Both the position numbers and the translations under genes were made by a program. 64,000 nucleotides of DNA from JAAXHH01 sp965225915 (GTDB lineage: Bacteria; JAAXHH01). The stretch is taken from the NCBI GenBank assembly GCA_965225915.1, contig OZ245326.1:496001-560000 (forward strand), read 5' to 3'. Every line of letters begins with the position of its first letter. Within the stretch, counting starts at the first letter, position 1. A model generated the notes under the pieces. It worked only from the letters and a program-made list of their open reading frames with translations. It was not told where the DNA came from and ran no database searches. Of this stretch, positions 33,039 through 42,236 are shown piece by piece.

Positions 33039-34034
33039 TTGAACCCGGCAGCAAAGATCGCGGGACAGATGTCCCCCGAACCGACGCAAGAAGACCTGGA
33101 TTTCGCCCAGCAGCTGGGCATCGAATACGTCTGTCTGTGGACGGACGGCGCTCATGCCAACTACGACTATTTCATGAGCCGGCGGGAAATATACGAGGAA
33201 GCGGGAATCAAGATATACGGGTTCGGAAACAGCGACGTGCACAACCAGGACGCCATCGTGCTCAACCTGCCGAACCGGGATGCGAAAGTGGAGCAGTACA
33301 AGCGCTACATTCGGGATCTTGGAAGAGCGGGCATACCCTATACGACCTACGCCCACATGGGCAACGGGATCTGGAGCACGGGACGAGAGACCACCCGCGG
33401 CGGCGCCTCGGCCCGGGGTTTCGACCTGGCCAGGGCCGAGGAAGGCCACTGGGGCGGCAAGTTGTTCCGTATGCCGCTGACCCATGGGCGGGTGTACAGT
33501 CAGGACGAGATTTGGGACAACTTCGCCGCCTTCATAGGGGAAGTTGCGCCGGTTGCCGAAGAAGCAGGGGTGCGTATTGGAATTCATCCGGACGATCCTC
33601 CCCAACCGGAACTCGGTGGAATTCCACGGTGTATCTTCAGCAGTTTCGACGGATACTACCGGGCCATGGAGATCGCCGACAGCCCGAACGTGGGGCTCTG
33701 CTTCTGTATCGGTTGCTGGCTCGAAGGCGGTTCGCTGATGGGAAGGGGCGTGGCTGATTCGCTCCGCCATTTCGGCGAACAGGGCCAGGTATTCAAGGTC
33801 CACTACCGTAACGTGGATCAACCGTTGCCCCACTTTGTGGAAACCTTCATCGACAACGGTTACTTCGACATGTACCAGGCCTCCCGGGTGCTGGAGGAAA
33901 CCGGATTCTACGGGGTCATGATCCCGGATCACATTCCGGAGATGGCGGGCGACGGCCGGATCGGCTACGCCTATTCGATCGCGTACATGAAGGCGCACGT
34001 GGACCGGGCACGGGCGGAATGCGCCGTCGCGTAA
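33039..34034 (+). CDS. Mannonate dehydratase (UxuA)-like enzyme, N-terminal frame uncertain
   Basis: About 331 residues with the TIM-barrel pattern of UxuA: MGNGIWSTGRETTRGG, the diagnostic IGIHPDDPPQPELGGIPR, the metal/substrate segment GLCFCIGCWLEGG, KVHYRNV and DHIPEM near the end. UxuA converts D-mannonate to 2-keto-3-deoxygluconate, in line with the sugar-acid enzyme at 19.9 kb. The strongest start signal (AAGGAG then ATG at 33023) is in a different frame from the body, about ten codons before KIAGQMSPEPT. The start used here is an in-frame TTG; ATG 33069 is another option. A one-base indel near 33050 seems the simplest explanation. Confidence 0.78.
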   Translation: MNPAAKIAGQMSPEPTQEDLDFAQQLGIEYVCLWTDGAHANYDYFMSRREIYEEAGIKIYGFGNSDVHNQDAIVLNLPNRDAKVEQYKRYIRDLGRAGIPYTTYAHMGNGIWSTGRETTRGGASARGFDLARAEEGHWGGKLFRMPLTHGRVYSQDEIWDNFAAFIGEVAPVAEEAGVRIGIHPDDPPQPELGGIPRCIFSSFDGYYRAMEIADSPNVGLCFCIGCWLEGGSLMGRGVADSLRHFGEQGQVFKVHYRNVDQPLPHFVETFIDNGYFDMYQASRVLEETGFYGVMIPDHIPEMAGDGRIGYAYSIAYMKAHVDRARAECAVA

Positions 34035-34101
34035 ACGTAACGCGCCGCCGCGTAAGATGGTTCCTCGCACCGGGTCGGGGGTAATAGGAGCGACATGATT
34101 C

Positions 34102-34986
34102 ATGAGCGAAATGAATGATTTTCTTACCCATCTGCTCATCGAACGCGGGCTGTCACCGAACAGCTATGACGCGTACCAGCGAGACCTGACGTCCTACCAG
34201 GGCCATCTGGACAGGCGGGGGATTATTTCCTTCTCCGACGCGACCAGGCAGGACATCCAGGGTTTTATCGCATTCCTGCGTCGGCGCGGGCTCGCTCCTT
34301 CAAGCATTGCGCGGCACGTGTCGGCGGTACGGATATTTCACCGCTTCCTCATCAGCGAAGGACTGGCCACGGTCGATCCAACCGAACACGTCAGGGTACC
34401 AAAGCAACCCCGCCGACTGCCGGTCGTCCTGAACAGGCAGGAGATCACGGCGCTGATGGAACAACCTGATCACACGACACCCCTGGGACTTCGCGACCGG
34501 GCGATCCTCGAATTCATGTACGCCACCGGCCTGCGCGCGTCTGAGCTGCTGAACTTCCGCAGGCCCGATCTGCTTTTCGACGCGGGGCTGGCGCGCATCT
34601 TCGGAAAGGGCGGGAAGGAACGTCTCGTACCCGTGGGCCGGCAGGCGATAAACATGATCCGGAACTACCTGCACAAGGTGCGTCCCAACCTCGCGTCGCC
34701 GGACAGCGGAGAGGTTCTCTTCCTGAACGCCCGGGGCCGCAAGCTGTCCCGCATGGGATTATGGAAGATCATGGGTACTTACGTGGAACTCGCAGGCCTG
34801 GAAAAGAAGGTCAGCCCCCATACGATGCGCCATTCCTTCGCCACCCATCTCCTGGAAGGGGGCGCCGACCTCCGGGCCGTGCAGGAAATGCTGGGCCACG
34901 TGGACATCGCTACGACGCAGATCTACACCCACGTTGACCGGGAATACCTCAAGGATATGTACACCCGCTACCATCCTAGGGGGTGA
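34102..34986 (+). CDS. xerD: Tyrosine recombinase XerD
   Basis: A 294-residue site-specific recombinase resolving chromosome dimers at dif with XerC and FtsK. The N-terminal SAM-like core-binding domain (1-100) is followed by the catalytic domain with R145 (ATGLRASEL), K169/K172 (GKGGKER), H240 and R243 (SPHTMRHSFATHLL), H266 (MLGHVDI) and nucleophile Y275 (TQIYTHV). The full set of catalytic residues and standard length fit XerD rather than a phage integrase. No flanking att-like repeats or phage genes are seen. Start ATG 34102; ATG 34111 could also serve. Confidence 0.9.
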   Translation: MSEMNDFLTHLLIERGLSPNSYDAYQRDLTSYQGHLDRRGIISFSDATRQDIQGFIAFLRRRGLAPSSIARHVSAVRIFHRFLISEGLATVDPTEHVRVPKQPRRLPVVLNRQEITALMEQPDHTTPLGLRDRAILEFMYATGLRASELLNFRRPDLLFDAGLARIFGKGGKERLVPVGRQAINMIRNYLHKVRPNLASPDSGEVLFLNARGRKLSRMGLWKIMGTYVELAGLEKKVSPHTMRHSFATHLLEGGADLRAVQEMLGHVDIATTQIYTHVDREYLKDMYTRYHPRG

Positions 34987-35060
34987 CCCTGAAACCAACC
35001 ATGGTGATCATTCCACTCCGGAAAGATATTCGATCCGGTTCTCCAGGTTGATCGGACCAG

Positions 35061-36659
35061 TCAGGACGAGGTGTTTCTGCGTAGGATTATGGTCCTGCTT
35101 CCCGCAAGGGCCGCCGCAACAACCGCCATCGCGCAGCAGAACAGGGCGAACACGTCGCCGTAACGGGTGTAGACCGTCGGTTCACCGCGGTTGGGATATA
35201 CGTTCGCGACGGTGGTTGTAGCGACCATCATGGGCGTAGCGCCGTAGACGGCGCCCGTTGCGGATATGAACCCCGATATACCGGTGTTCGCCGCTCGGAT
35301 GATCGGCGTTCCATTTTCCACGGCCCGCAGCACCGCCATGGAGAAATGCTGCCTGGGCGCGGATGACGTCCCGAACCAGGCGTCGTTGGTCATGACCACG
35401 AGCACGTTGGCGCCGTTCAGCGGAAACCGGCGAACCAGATCCGGAAATATGGATTCGTAGCAGATGACTGTGCCGATACGCATATCGTATCTGTTGAGCG
35501 GCATCACGGTCAGCTCTTCCCCGGGCGTGAGCGAACCGATTGCGCCAGTCAAGCCGTCGAGAAAGAAGAACAGGCTCGGCAGCGGCAGGTATTCGCCGAA
35601 GGGCACAAGGTGCATCTTGCTGTAGGAATCCACGATACCCCTTTCGGGCAGCATCAGGAAGGCGCTGTTGTAGATCGCCCTTTCCCCGGAACGGAAACCC
35701 AGCGCACCGGTAAGCAGCGGAACTCCTGCTTCCGTGGTCAACGCATGTACCTGTTCGTTGTATTGCTCGTAGATCGGACTCTCCAGGTAAAAAGTCATCG
35801 CCGTTTCGGGAAATACGATGAACTCTGGGCCCTCGGGCAGTATCGACCGCGTCAGATCCCTGTACACGTCCACCGTCCCCTGGAGCACCGATTCCGACCA
35901 CTTCATGCCCTGTTCCATGCTTCCCTGGACCACGGCAACCTTTACCGGGGGAGTCAGCCGCTCCAGGCCACGCAACTGGGAAATCGACCACCAGCCGTAA
36001 CCCGTCGCACAAATAAGAGAGAAACAGGCCAGCGACATGGCGAACACGGGAGCGCGCCACGCGGTTCTTTCCCGCAAGGCAAAGAAGACCATGGCCAGCG
36101 TCGCGTTCAGCAGCATGACCAGGAAGCTCACGCCGTACACCCCCGTGAATCTGGCGATCTGTATGACAGGCAGGACCTGGTATTGGGAGTAGCCCAGCAG
36201 TTCCCATGGGAACCCGGTAAACAGATAGGTCTGCGCGTATTCAAGGGCAGTCCACAGGATGGCGGCAAACAACGGAAACATGGGGGACTTCCAGTCGGCT
36301 CGGGCTAAGAATATCCCGAACAGGAAGGCGTATAGCGCCACTACCAGGGCCACGCCCGCCATGCTGACCAGTCCCAGCGCAGCGTTCAATCCCCCGTAGG
36401 ACATGACGGTTTCCATGATCCAGTACACCTTGCCGACACCGGAAAGAAACCCGAAGGCCAGGGAGATCAGACAAACGCGAACCAGGGTACCTGATCGACC
36501 CGCGTCGTGCAGGGCGATCATGACCGGCACGAAGGCGATCCAGGCCATTGGCCACCAATCGACTTTGGGTATACTGAGGAAGATGAACAGGGCGGAACAG
36601 AAGGCGAGACCGATCCCGGCGAAAGGTGATGAGGCGTGGAGGCGTTGCAATAGGGCCAT
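35061..36659 (-). CDS. lnt: Apolipoprotein N-acyltransferase
   Basis: A 532-residue inner-membrane enzyme that adds the third acyl chain to lipoproteins. The N-terminal third has about six to seven membrane segments; the carbon-nitrogen hydrolase domain has the catalytic glutamate in FPETAMTFY, lysine in YSKMHLVPFGEYLP, and cysteine in GTVICYESIFPD; WFGTSSAPRQH and a last membrane helix follow. It is consistent with the lipobox proteins seen elsewhere in this window. It stands divergent from the Gfo/Idh/MocA gene, with about 260 nt between. Confidence 0.93.
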   Translation of the reverse strand: MALLQRLHASSPFAGIGLAFCSALFIFLSIPKVDWWPMAWIAFVPVMIALHDAGRSGTLVRVCLISLAFGFLSGVGKVYWIMETVMSYGGLNAALGLVSMAGVALVVALYAFLFGIFLARADWKSPMFPLFAAILWTALEYAQTYLFTGFPWELLGYSQYQVLPVIQIARFTGVYGVSFLVMLLNATLAMVFFALRERTAWRAPVFAMSLACFSLICATGYGWWSISQLRGLERLTPPVKVAVVQGSMEQGMKWSESVLQGTVDVYRDLTRSILPEGPEFIVFPETAMTFYLESPIYEQYNEQVHALTTEAGVPLLTGALGFRSGERAIYNSAFLMLPERGIVDSYSKMHLVPFGEYLPLPSLFFFLDGLTGAIGSLTPGEELTVMPLNRYDMRIGTVICYESIFPDLVRRFPLNGANVLVVMTNDAWFGTSSAPRQHFSMAVLRAVENGTPIIRAANTGISGFISATGAVYGATPMMVATTTVANVYPNRGEPTVYTRYGDVFALFCCAMAVVAAALAGSRTIILRRNTSS

Positions 36660-36920
36660 AGCGGTCTACTCTTTGGTTTCTTTGCGTCGGAATGCGTGAC
36701 TGGAATCAACACGCAATACGCCCGCGTGTCAACTTCAAGAAACGGTTCAGGCCCAATGTTCCGGCTTCAAAGGGGTTGACTGCTACAGGGCGCGGCATCT
36801 ACATTCCAGCCGTCGGTTACCAGGAACGATCAGCTACTGGATAGGCACTTCGATCATGGTTAGCCGCGTGTTCTGGATGGACCGTAGTTTTTTTCGCATG
36901 TTGGCAGGGAGTTTTCGCAC

Positions 36921-37907
36921 TTGGACCTGTTACGAATAGCTGTAATCGGCGTTGGACGTCTCGGTGAAGCCCATGCCCGGGTGCTGGCGGACCTGCCGGG
37001 CGTGCATCTCGCAGGCGTGTACGACCTACGCGACAAGCGTGCGGAAGAGATCGCCCGACGTTACGATACCAAAGCCTACGACAGTCTGTCCGAACTCGTG
37101 GGGGATGCCTCGGCCGTTACCGTGGTCGTGCCCACCACCGCCCATTACGAGGTGGCGTCATACACGCTGTCCCAGGGTCTGCACACCTTCGTGGAAAAAC
37201 CGATCACCGCGACCGTTGAAGAAGCCGACCGGCTGATCGAACTGTCGGAAGCCCGGGGAAGCGTGCTGCAGGTCGGACATATCGAACGATTCAACGGCGC
37301 CTTCCGGGCCCTGGAAGGATTGGCCGTATCTCCCGGATTCATCGAATCGCACCGTCTGGCTTCCTTCGACCCACGGGGCACCGACGTGTCCGTCGTCCAC
37401 GACCTGATGATCCACGACATCGATCTGATCCGGTGCCTGGTCGGATCGGAACTGGAAAGGTTGGACGCCACGGGGGTCGCCGTGATTTCCGACCAGGTGG
37501 ACATCGCCAACGCGCGCATGCTGTTCGCCGATGGATGCGTGGCCAACGTCACGGCCAGCCGCATATCCCTTAAAAAGATGCGCAAGATGCGCGTCTTTCA
37601 GCGCGATCATTACATTTCGATGGACTTCCTGACGGGTGACAGCGAGATATACCGGCTGATCGACGAACCAGGACCGAGCGGGGTCCGGGGGTTGAAGATA
37701 CCCATAAACACCGGCGATGGCCGCACCAGGCACATCCTGCGGCAAAAGACCTCGCGGGACAAGACCGAACCATTGAAAGCCGAACTCGCCACCTTCGCAG
37801 GGGCTGTACGGGGTGAGGCCCCGCCGCCGGTGACGGGCCGCGACGGACGGGAAGCCCTTCGCATCTCCCTGGCGGTTGTCGATCAAATCAATGCCAGTCG
37901 CCGGTAG
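36921..37907 (+). CDS. Gfo/Idh/MocA family oxidoreductase
   Basis: A 328-residue NAD(P)-dependent dehydrogenase. The N-terminal Rossmann fold has GVGRLG at 10-15 and the EKP motif at 92-94 (K93 catalytic); GHIERFNGAF and HDLMIHDIDLIRCL belong to the substrate domain. The GHIERFN style resembles oxidoreductases encoded near lipid A genes, such as the UDP-sugar 3-dehydrogenase GnnA, but no lpx gene is adjacent, so this is only a suggestion. The start is TTG 36921, preceded by AGGGAG at a longer distance; no better start exists in frame. Confidence 0.85.
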   Translation: MDLLRIAVIGVGRLGEAHARVLADLPGVHLAGVYDLRDKRAEEIARRYDTKAYDSLSELVGDASAVTVVVPTTAHYEVASYTLSQGLHTFVEKPITATVEEADRLIELSEARGSVLQVGHIERFNGAFRALEGLAVSPGFIESHRLASFDPRGTDVSVVHDLMIHDIDLIRCLVGSELERLDATGVAVISDQVDIANARMLFADGCVANVTASRISLKKMRKMRVFQRDHYISMDFLTGDSEIYRLIDEPGPSGVRGLKIPINTGDGRTRHILRQKTSRDKTEPLKAELATFAGAVRGEAPPPVTGRDGREALRISLAVVDQINASRR

Positions 37908-37928
37908 ATCCACCATCATCGTCCGGTC

Positions 37929-38540
37929 TTGTCGCCAGTCAAATACATCGATGGAGCACGATTCGCCGATATGGATATACGTGCCGGGGTTTTCGCGGCC
38001 CGAAGCTACACGCCCATCCCCCTACTGTTCGCCGTGCTGATCATGGCGGATCCGGATTTGCAGACATTTATTGCCGGTGGGCTGGTGGTTGTCCTTGGGG
38101 AATCGATCCGCCTGTGGGCGGTCGGTTACGCCGGTTCAGCGACCCGTACCCGGCACGTCGGGGCGCCTTCGCTCATCACCAACGGACCCTACGGCCGGGT
38201 ACGCAATCCCCTCTACGTGGGCAACTTCATCCTGAGCCTCGGCCTGTGCGTCATGGCATGGGCCTGGATGCCGTACATGCTCGGGATCTTCCTGGCGGCC
38301 TTTGGGATACAATACGGCCTCATCGTATCCCTGGAGGAAGAAAGTCTGCGGAAGAGCTTCGGCTCAGCATTCGATGCCTACATTGAAAGCGTGCCCCGGT
38401 TCGTGCCACGACTCGCCCCATATGCGGCCGGGGAACCAGCGCCCTACGATTTCAAGGCCGCTCTGCGCAGCGAACGACGGACCTTCCAATCCACCGCCGC
38501 TGTTGTGTTAGCCATCGCCGCGCGATGGTACTTTGGCTAG
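37929..38540 (+). CDS. Isoprenylcysteine carboxyl methyltransferase (ICMT/PEMT) family membrane protein
   Basis: About 203 residues with four to five membrane segments. Signature elements are NGPYGRVRNPLYVGNF and a late EEESLRKSFGSAFDAYIESVPRFVP, the AdoMet-binding pair of this family, which methylates carboxyl or phospholipid groups in membranes. The TTG at 37929 is used here; ATG 37971 is in frame and both lack a clear ribosome-binding site. It begins 22 nt after the oxidoreductase. A second ICMT-like gene lies at 49717. Confidence 0.8.
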   Translation: MSPVKYIDGARFADMDIRAGVFAARSYTPIPLLFAVLIMADPDLQTFIAGGLVVVLGESIRLWAVGYAGSATRTRHVGAPSLITNGPYGRVRNPLYVGNFILSLGLCVMAWAWMPYMLGIFLAAFGIQYGLIVSLEEESLRKSFGSAFDAYIESVPRFVPRLAPYAAGEPAPYDFKAALRSERRTFQSTAAVVLAIAARWYFG

Positions 38541-38968
38541 TCCATGAAAGGCAGTTTCGATTTCAACGAACCAGGCGCACGCTGCTCCGACTGTTTCGAG
38601 CCCCGTCCGAACTCGCACAGTATAACGGATCGGAACCCGAGCCGGTCATCCCGTCCTTCCGGGACAATTTGGGCGCCGGAGGATCAATCGTTTCGTTGGC
38701 ATCTTCAGCAGCCGGTCTATCCTCATCAAGAATCTGTCCTTCAGAAGCGTGGAGCATTTGTTTACATTCGTTTTCCCACTCTTTCACCTGGGTGGATGCA
38801 CGTACTTCCCGGTAATGCAAACCAGCAGAATCAGCGATGCGCCACAGTGCCTGCTTAGCATGTCATATCCTCTTGACAAACCCGGGGCGCCGCCCTACTG
38901 TTACAGGTCAAACCTGACGAATACAGCTTGAACTATACCCGGTTTCTTACCCCGACGATGAGGTTTAC
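38541..38968. other. Intergenic region, no confident gene
   Basis: About 430 nt. A minus-strand frame at 38563-38820 (85 codons, acidic, starting MHYREVRASTQ) has plausible composition; in another frame the sequence just upstream (from about 38860) reads as a short signal-peptide-like stretch (MLSRHCGASLILLVC), so it might be a small secreted protein split by a frameshift. I recognise no family and find no ribosome-binding site. The last 60 nt presumably hold the hisB promoter. Confidence 0.4.
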
Positions 38969-39556
38969 GTGCCTCGTACCGCCGCCATATCGCGCGAAAC
39001 CCTGGAAACCCGTATCGAATTGTCCCTCAGCCTGGATGGCGGAGGCTCGCTTTCCGGCGAAACCGGCATAGGCTACTTCGACCATATGCTGGCCAGTCTC
39101 GTCAAACACGCGGGATTCGACCTCGATCTATCCTGCAACGGTGATTTGCACATAGACGATCATCACACGGTGGAAGACGTGGGGATCTGCCTGGGCCAGG
39201 CCTTTACCCAGGCGATCGGCGACGGTTCCGGCATCACCCGGTTCGGCCATGCCTACGTACCTCTGGACGAAGCACTTGCCCGGGCCGTCATCGACATCAG
39301 CGGCAGGGCGCACCTGGAATTCGACGCCGTTTTCTCGCGGTCTTCAGTCGGCGATTTCAGCACGGAAATGGTGCGGGAGTTCTTCGGGGCATTCGTCCAC
39401 CATGGACGCGTCACCCTGCACGTCAGCCTGCTTTCGGGGGTAAACGCCCATCACCAGGTCGAGGCGGTCTTCAAGGCCGCGGCACGGGCTTTGCGCCTGG
39501 CCGTGGGCAAGGATGACCGCGTTTCCGGAGTGCCATCGACCAAGGGTCGGCTCTAA
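38969..39556 (+). CDS. hisB: Imidazoleglycerol-phosphate dehydratase
   Basis: A 195-residue manganese enzyme of histidine synthesis converting imidazole-glycerol phosphate to imidazole-acetol phosphate. Signatures: GIGYFDHMLASLVKHAGFDL, DDHHTVEDVGICLGQAF (metal-binding HHxxE), STEMVREFFGAF, HHGRVTLHV and SGVNAHHQVEAVFKAAARALR. Length fits the monofunctional enzyme without a phosphatase domain. Start is GTG 38969. No other classical his gene is adjacent; only a HisC-like aminotransferase lies 2.7 kb downstream. Confidence 0.93.
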   Translation: MPRTAAISRETLETRIELSLSLDGGGSLSGETGIGYFDHMLASLVKHAGFDLDLSCNGDLHIDDHHTVEDVGICLGQAFTQAIGDGSGITRFGHAYVPLDEALARAVIDISGRAHLEFDAVFSRSSVGDFSTEMVREFFGAFVHHGRVTLHVSLLSGVNAHHQVEAVFKAAARALRLAVGKDDRVSGVPSTKGRL

Positions 39557-39605
39557 CAACGAAAACACCTGAAACTGACCCGTTTAGTAACCGAAACGGA
39601 CAACC

Positions 39606-40649
39606 ATGCACATCGACGAACTGGATACCCCGGCCTACCTGGTCGACCTGGACGTGATGGAACGGAACATCGCTTCCATGGCGGATCATTGCCGGAATCT
39701 CGAAATCTCCCTTCGATGTCATACCAAGAGCCACAAAATCCCGGAAATCGCCCACCGGCAGGTAAGAGCCGGCGCAATAGGCATTTGCTGTCAGAAACTG
39801 GGTGAGGCGGAGGTCATGGCCGCCGCCGGCATCGAGAACATCCTGATCCCTTACAACATCGTGGGCGCCCGCAAGGTGGATCGCCTGACGCGCGTCTCCA
39901 GGCGGGCCGAGATTACCGTGGCCGTCGATGACGAAATCACGGCCCGCGGCATATCGGATCAGGCTCTGCGCGACGGGTGCCGGGTCAACGTGATCATCGA
40001 GCTGGATACGGGCACGCAGCGTTGCGGCGTACAGTCGCCCGAAGCGGCGGCGGCCCTGGCCGAACGCATCGTGGATCTGGGCGGCCTCGAATTCAAAGGC
40101 ATCATGGTATTCCCAAGCCATCCCGAAGCAAAGGAATTCGTACGGGAAACGCTGGAGCGGATCTCGCAAAAGGGCATTCCCCTCGAGATTATCAGTGGGG
40201 GCGGCACCGGCGGCGAAGAGAACTCCAGGGACATGGGTTGTACCGAGACCCGCAGCGGGTCCTACATCTGGGAGGGGATGAGCCGCATCGGGAATTCCGG
40301 CATGCTTAGCGCCGAGCGCTGTGCCTGCCGCATGGTCGTTACCGTGGTGAGCACCCCGACGCCGGACCGCATCATCATCGACGGCGGGATGAAGACCTTC
40401 ACCAGCTATCCGCCCACGCCCTACGGCCACATCATCGAGCATCCGGACGCACAGATATACGGCATGTCCGTGGAACACGGCCACGTGGACGTATCCCGCT
40501 GCGCGCACCGCTTCAAGGTTGGCGAGCGCCTGTCGGTGATCCCCCTTCACCAGGAAATGACCCTCAACCTGCACGACGAACTCAACGGCGTCCGGGGCGA
40601 CCAGGTGGAAGTGATCTGGCCGGTCGCCGGGCGGGGCAGAGTGAAATAA
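39606..40649 (+). CDS. D-threonine aldolase-like PLP enzyme (alanine racemase N-terminal fold)
   Basis: A 347-residue fold-type III PLP enzyme. DTPAYLVDLDVMERNI opens the barrel, and K41 in CHTKSHKIPE is the probable PLP lysine. GGGTGG in the middle and the C-terminal beta domain with PLHQEMTLNLHDEL match D-threonine aldolases and D-serine dehydratases, where the latter segment normally carries a metal-binding H-x-C or H-x-D; here it reads H-Q-E. Such enzymes cleave D-beta-hydroxy amino acids to glycine or dehydrate them. It leads a metabolic run with an amino-acid-type transporter 26 nt downstream. Confidence 0.83.
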   Translation: MHIDELDTPAYLVDLDVMERNIASMADHCRNLEISLRCHTKSHKIPEIAHRQVRAGAIGICCQKLGEAEVMAAAGIENILIPYNIVGARKVDRLTRVSRRAEITVAVDDEITARGISDQALRDGCRVNVIIELDTGTQRCGVQSPEAAAALAERIVDLGGLEFKGIMVFPSHPEAKEFVRETLERISQKGIPLEIISGGGTGGEENSRDMGCTETRSGSYIWEGMSRIGNSGMLSAERCACRMVVTVVSTPTPDRIIIDGGMKTFTSYPPTPYGHIIEHPDAQIYGMSVEHGHVDVSRCAHRFKVGERLSVIPLHQEMTLNLHDELNGVRGDQVEVIWPVAGRGRVK

Positions 40650-40675
40650 CCGTTGTCAGCTGGAAGGAGCTTCAG

Positions 40676-42220
40676 ATGTCCGAGCATCACGGAAGGGAGG
40701 TCTGGGCGAGCCGCCTGGGCCTGATCATGGCCATGGCCGGCAACGCCATCGGACTGGGCAATTTCCTGCGATTTCCCGTGCAGGCGGCCGCCAACGGCGG
40801 CGGAGCCTTCATGATCCCCTATTTCGCTGCCTTCCTGGTCGTGGGCATCCCCATGATGTGGGTGGAATGGAGCGTCGGCCGGTTCGGCGGAAAACACGGG
40901 CACGGCACCACGCCGGGCATCCTGTACCGCCTGTGGAAACATCCGGCGGCAAAGTACATTGGCGTGCTGGGCATCGCGGCTCCGGTTGCCTTCGCCCTGT
41001 ACTATTCCTACGTGCAGTCATGGACCCTGGCCTACAGCTTCTTCTCGCTGACCGGCAAGTATTTCGGCATCAGTACCCAGGCGGAGATGGGCTCGTTCCT
41101 GAGTAGCTTCCAGGGCACCACTGAAAGCGCCCACTTCAGCGGCCTCGCCACCGCTTATATCTTCTTCCTGATCAACCTGGGCATCGTGTTCTGGGTGCTG
41201 GTCCGCGGCGTCGTCCGGGGCATCGAGACCCTGGCCAAGTTCGCCATGCCCATGCTGCTGATCTTCGCCATCATCCTGGTGGCCCGGGTGCTGACCCTGG
41301 GCACGCCCGACCCGGCCTTCCCGGATCGAAGCGTCATGGCCGGGTTCGCCTGGATCTGGAATCCGGATCTCAGTCGCCTTTCTGAAGCCAGTGTCTGGTT
41401 GGCGGCGGCCGGACAGATCTTTTTCTCCCTCGGCATTGGCATCGGCAGCATGCAATGCTATGCGAGTTACGTCCGCGCCAGACAGGACGTCGCCCTCACC
41501 GGCCTGACCACTTCCATGAGTAACGGCTTCGCCGAGGTGGTGCTGGGCAGTTCCATCGCCATCCCGGTGGCCGTGGCTTTCTTCGGCGTCACCGCCACCG
41601 AGGCGATCGCGACCGGTGGTTCCTTCGACCTGGGATTCCAGTCCATGCCGCTGATCTTCCAGCAACTGCCCCTGGGCCAGTTCATCGGCACGCTGTGGTT
41701 CGGCCTGCTGTTCTTCGCCGGCATCACCTCGACGGTGGCTCTGACGCAACCGCCCATGGCCTTCCTTCAGGACGAGATGGGATGGCCGCGCAAGAAGGCC
41801 GCGATGGTCGTGATCTCTTTTCTGTTCATCTTCGGCAACTTCATCGTTTTCAACATTGAACACGGCGTCATCGACGAATTGGATTTCTGGATCGGGACCC
41901 TGGGACTGGTTGTCTTCTCCTTCCTTGAAATCATCATATTCGCATGGATATTCGGGATGGACAAGGCCTGGGCGGAAATCACCGAAGGTGCGGCGATCCG
42001 TATTCCCCGTGTCTTCTACTACATGATCAAGTACGTCACGCCCGTCTCGCTGGCGATCCTGCTCGTCGTATGGACCTACCAGGCCGGTTTCGACCTGCTC
42101 CTGCTGCGGAATGCCGACCCGGCGAACATTCCCTATCTGCTGCTGACGCGCGGGATCATCGTGGGTCTGATACTGATCGGCGTGTTCCTGGTGCGCCGCG
42201 TTTCGAAATCGTGGAACTAA
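40676..42220 (+). CDS. Sodium-dependent neurotransmitter-symporter family (NSS/SNF) transporter
   Basis: A 514-residue inner-membrane protein with about 12 membrane segments. GNAIGLGNFLRFPVQAAANGGGAF in the first helix is the NSS signature that lines the sodium and substrate site, and IFFSLGIGIGSMQCYASY matches helix 6. Relatives such as LeuT import amino acids with sodium. GGAAGGAG stands 8 nt upstream of ATG. It sits between the D-threonine-aldolase-like enzyme and a HisC-like aminotransferase, so an amino acid or amino-acid derivative is the likely cargo. Confidence 0.9.
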   Translation: MSEHHGREVWASRLGLIMAMAGNAIGLGNFLRFPVQAAANGGGAFMIPYFAAFLVVGIPMMWVEWSVGRFGGKHGHGTTPGILYRLWKHPAAKYIGVLGIAAPVAFALYYSYVQSWTLAYSFFSLTGKYFGISTQAEMGSFLSSFQGTTESAHFSGLATAYIFFLINLGIVFWVLVRGVVRGIETLAKFAMPMLLIFAIILVARVLTLGTPDPAFPDRSVMAGFAWIWNPDLSRLSEASVWLAAAGQIFFSLGIGIGSMQCYASYVRARQDVALTGLTTSMSNGFAEVVLGSSIAIPVAVAFFGVTATEAIATGGSFDLGFQSMPLIFQQLPLGQFIGTLWFGLLFFAGITSTVALTQPPMAFLQDEMGWPRKKAAMVVISFLFIFGNFIVFNIEHGVIDELDFWIGTLGLVVFSFLEIIIFAWIFGMDKAWAEITEGAAIRIPRVFYYMIKYVTPVSLAILLVVWTYQAGFDLLLLRNADPANIPYLLLTRGIIVGLILIGVFLVRRVSKSWN

Positions 42221-42236
42221 TTGTGAGGGTATCGAT

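Noticed and set aside
33023..33757. 244-codon frame starting at the good ribosome-binding site of the UxuA-like gene
   Set aside because: Beyond the first ten codons it is an Arg/Pro-rich shadow of the real frame; only its start is informative.
34102..34986. Tyrosine recombinase as a phage or island integrase
   Set aside because: Length and motifs fit chromosomal XerD, and no phage genes, att repeats or tRNA junction are next to it.
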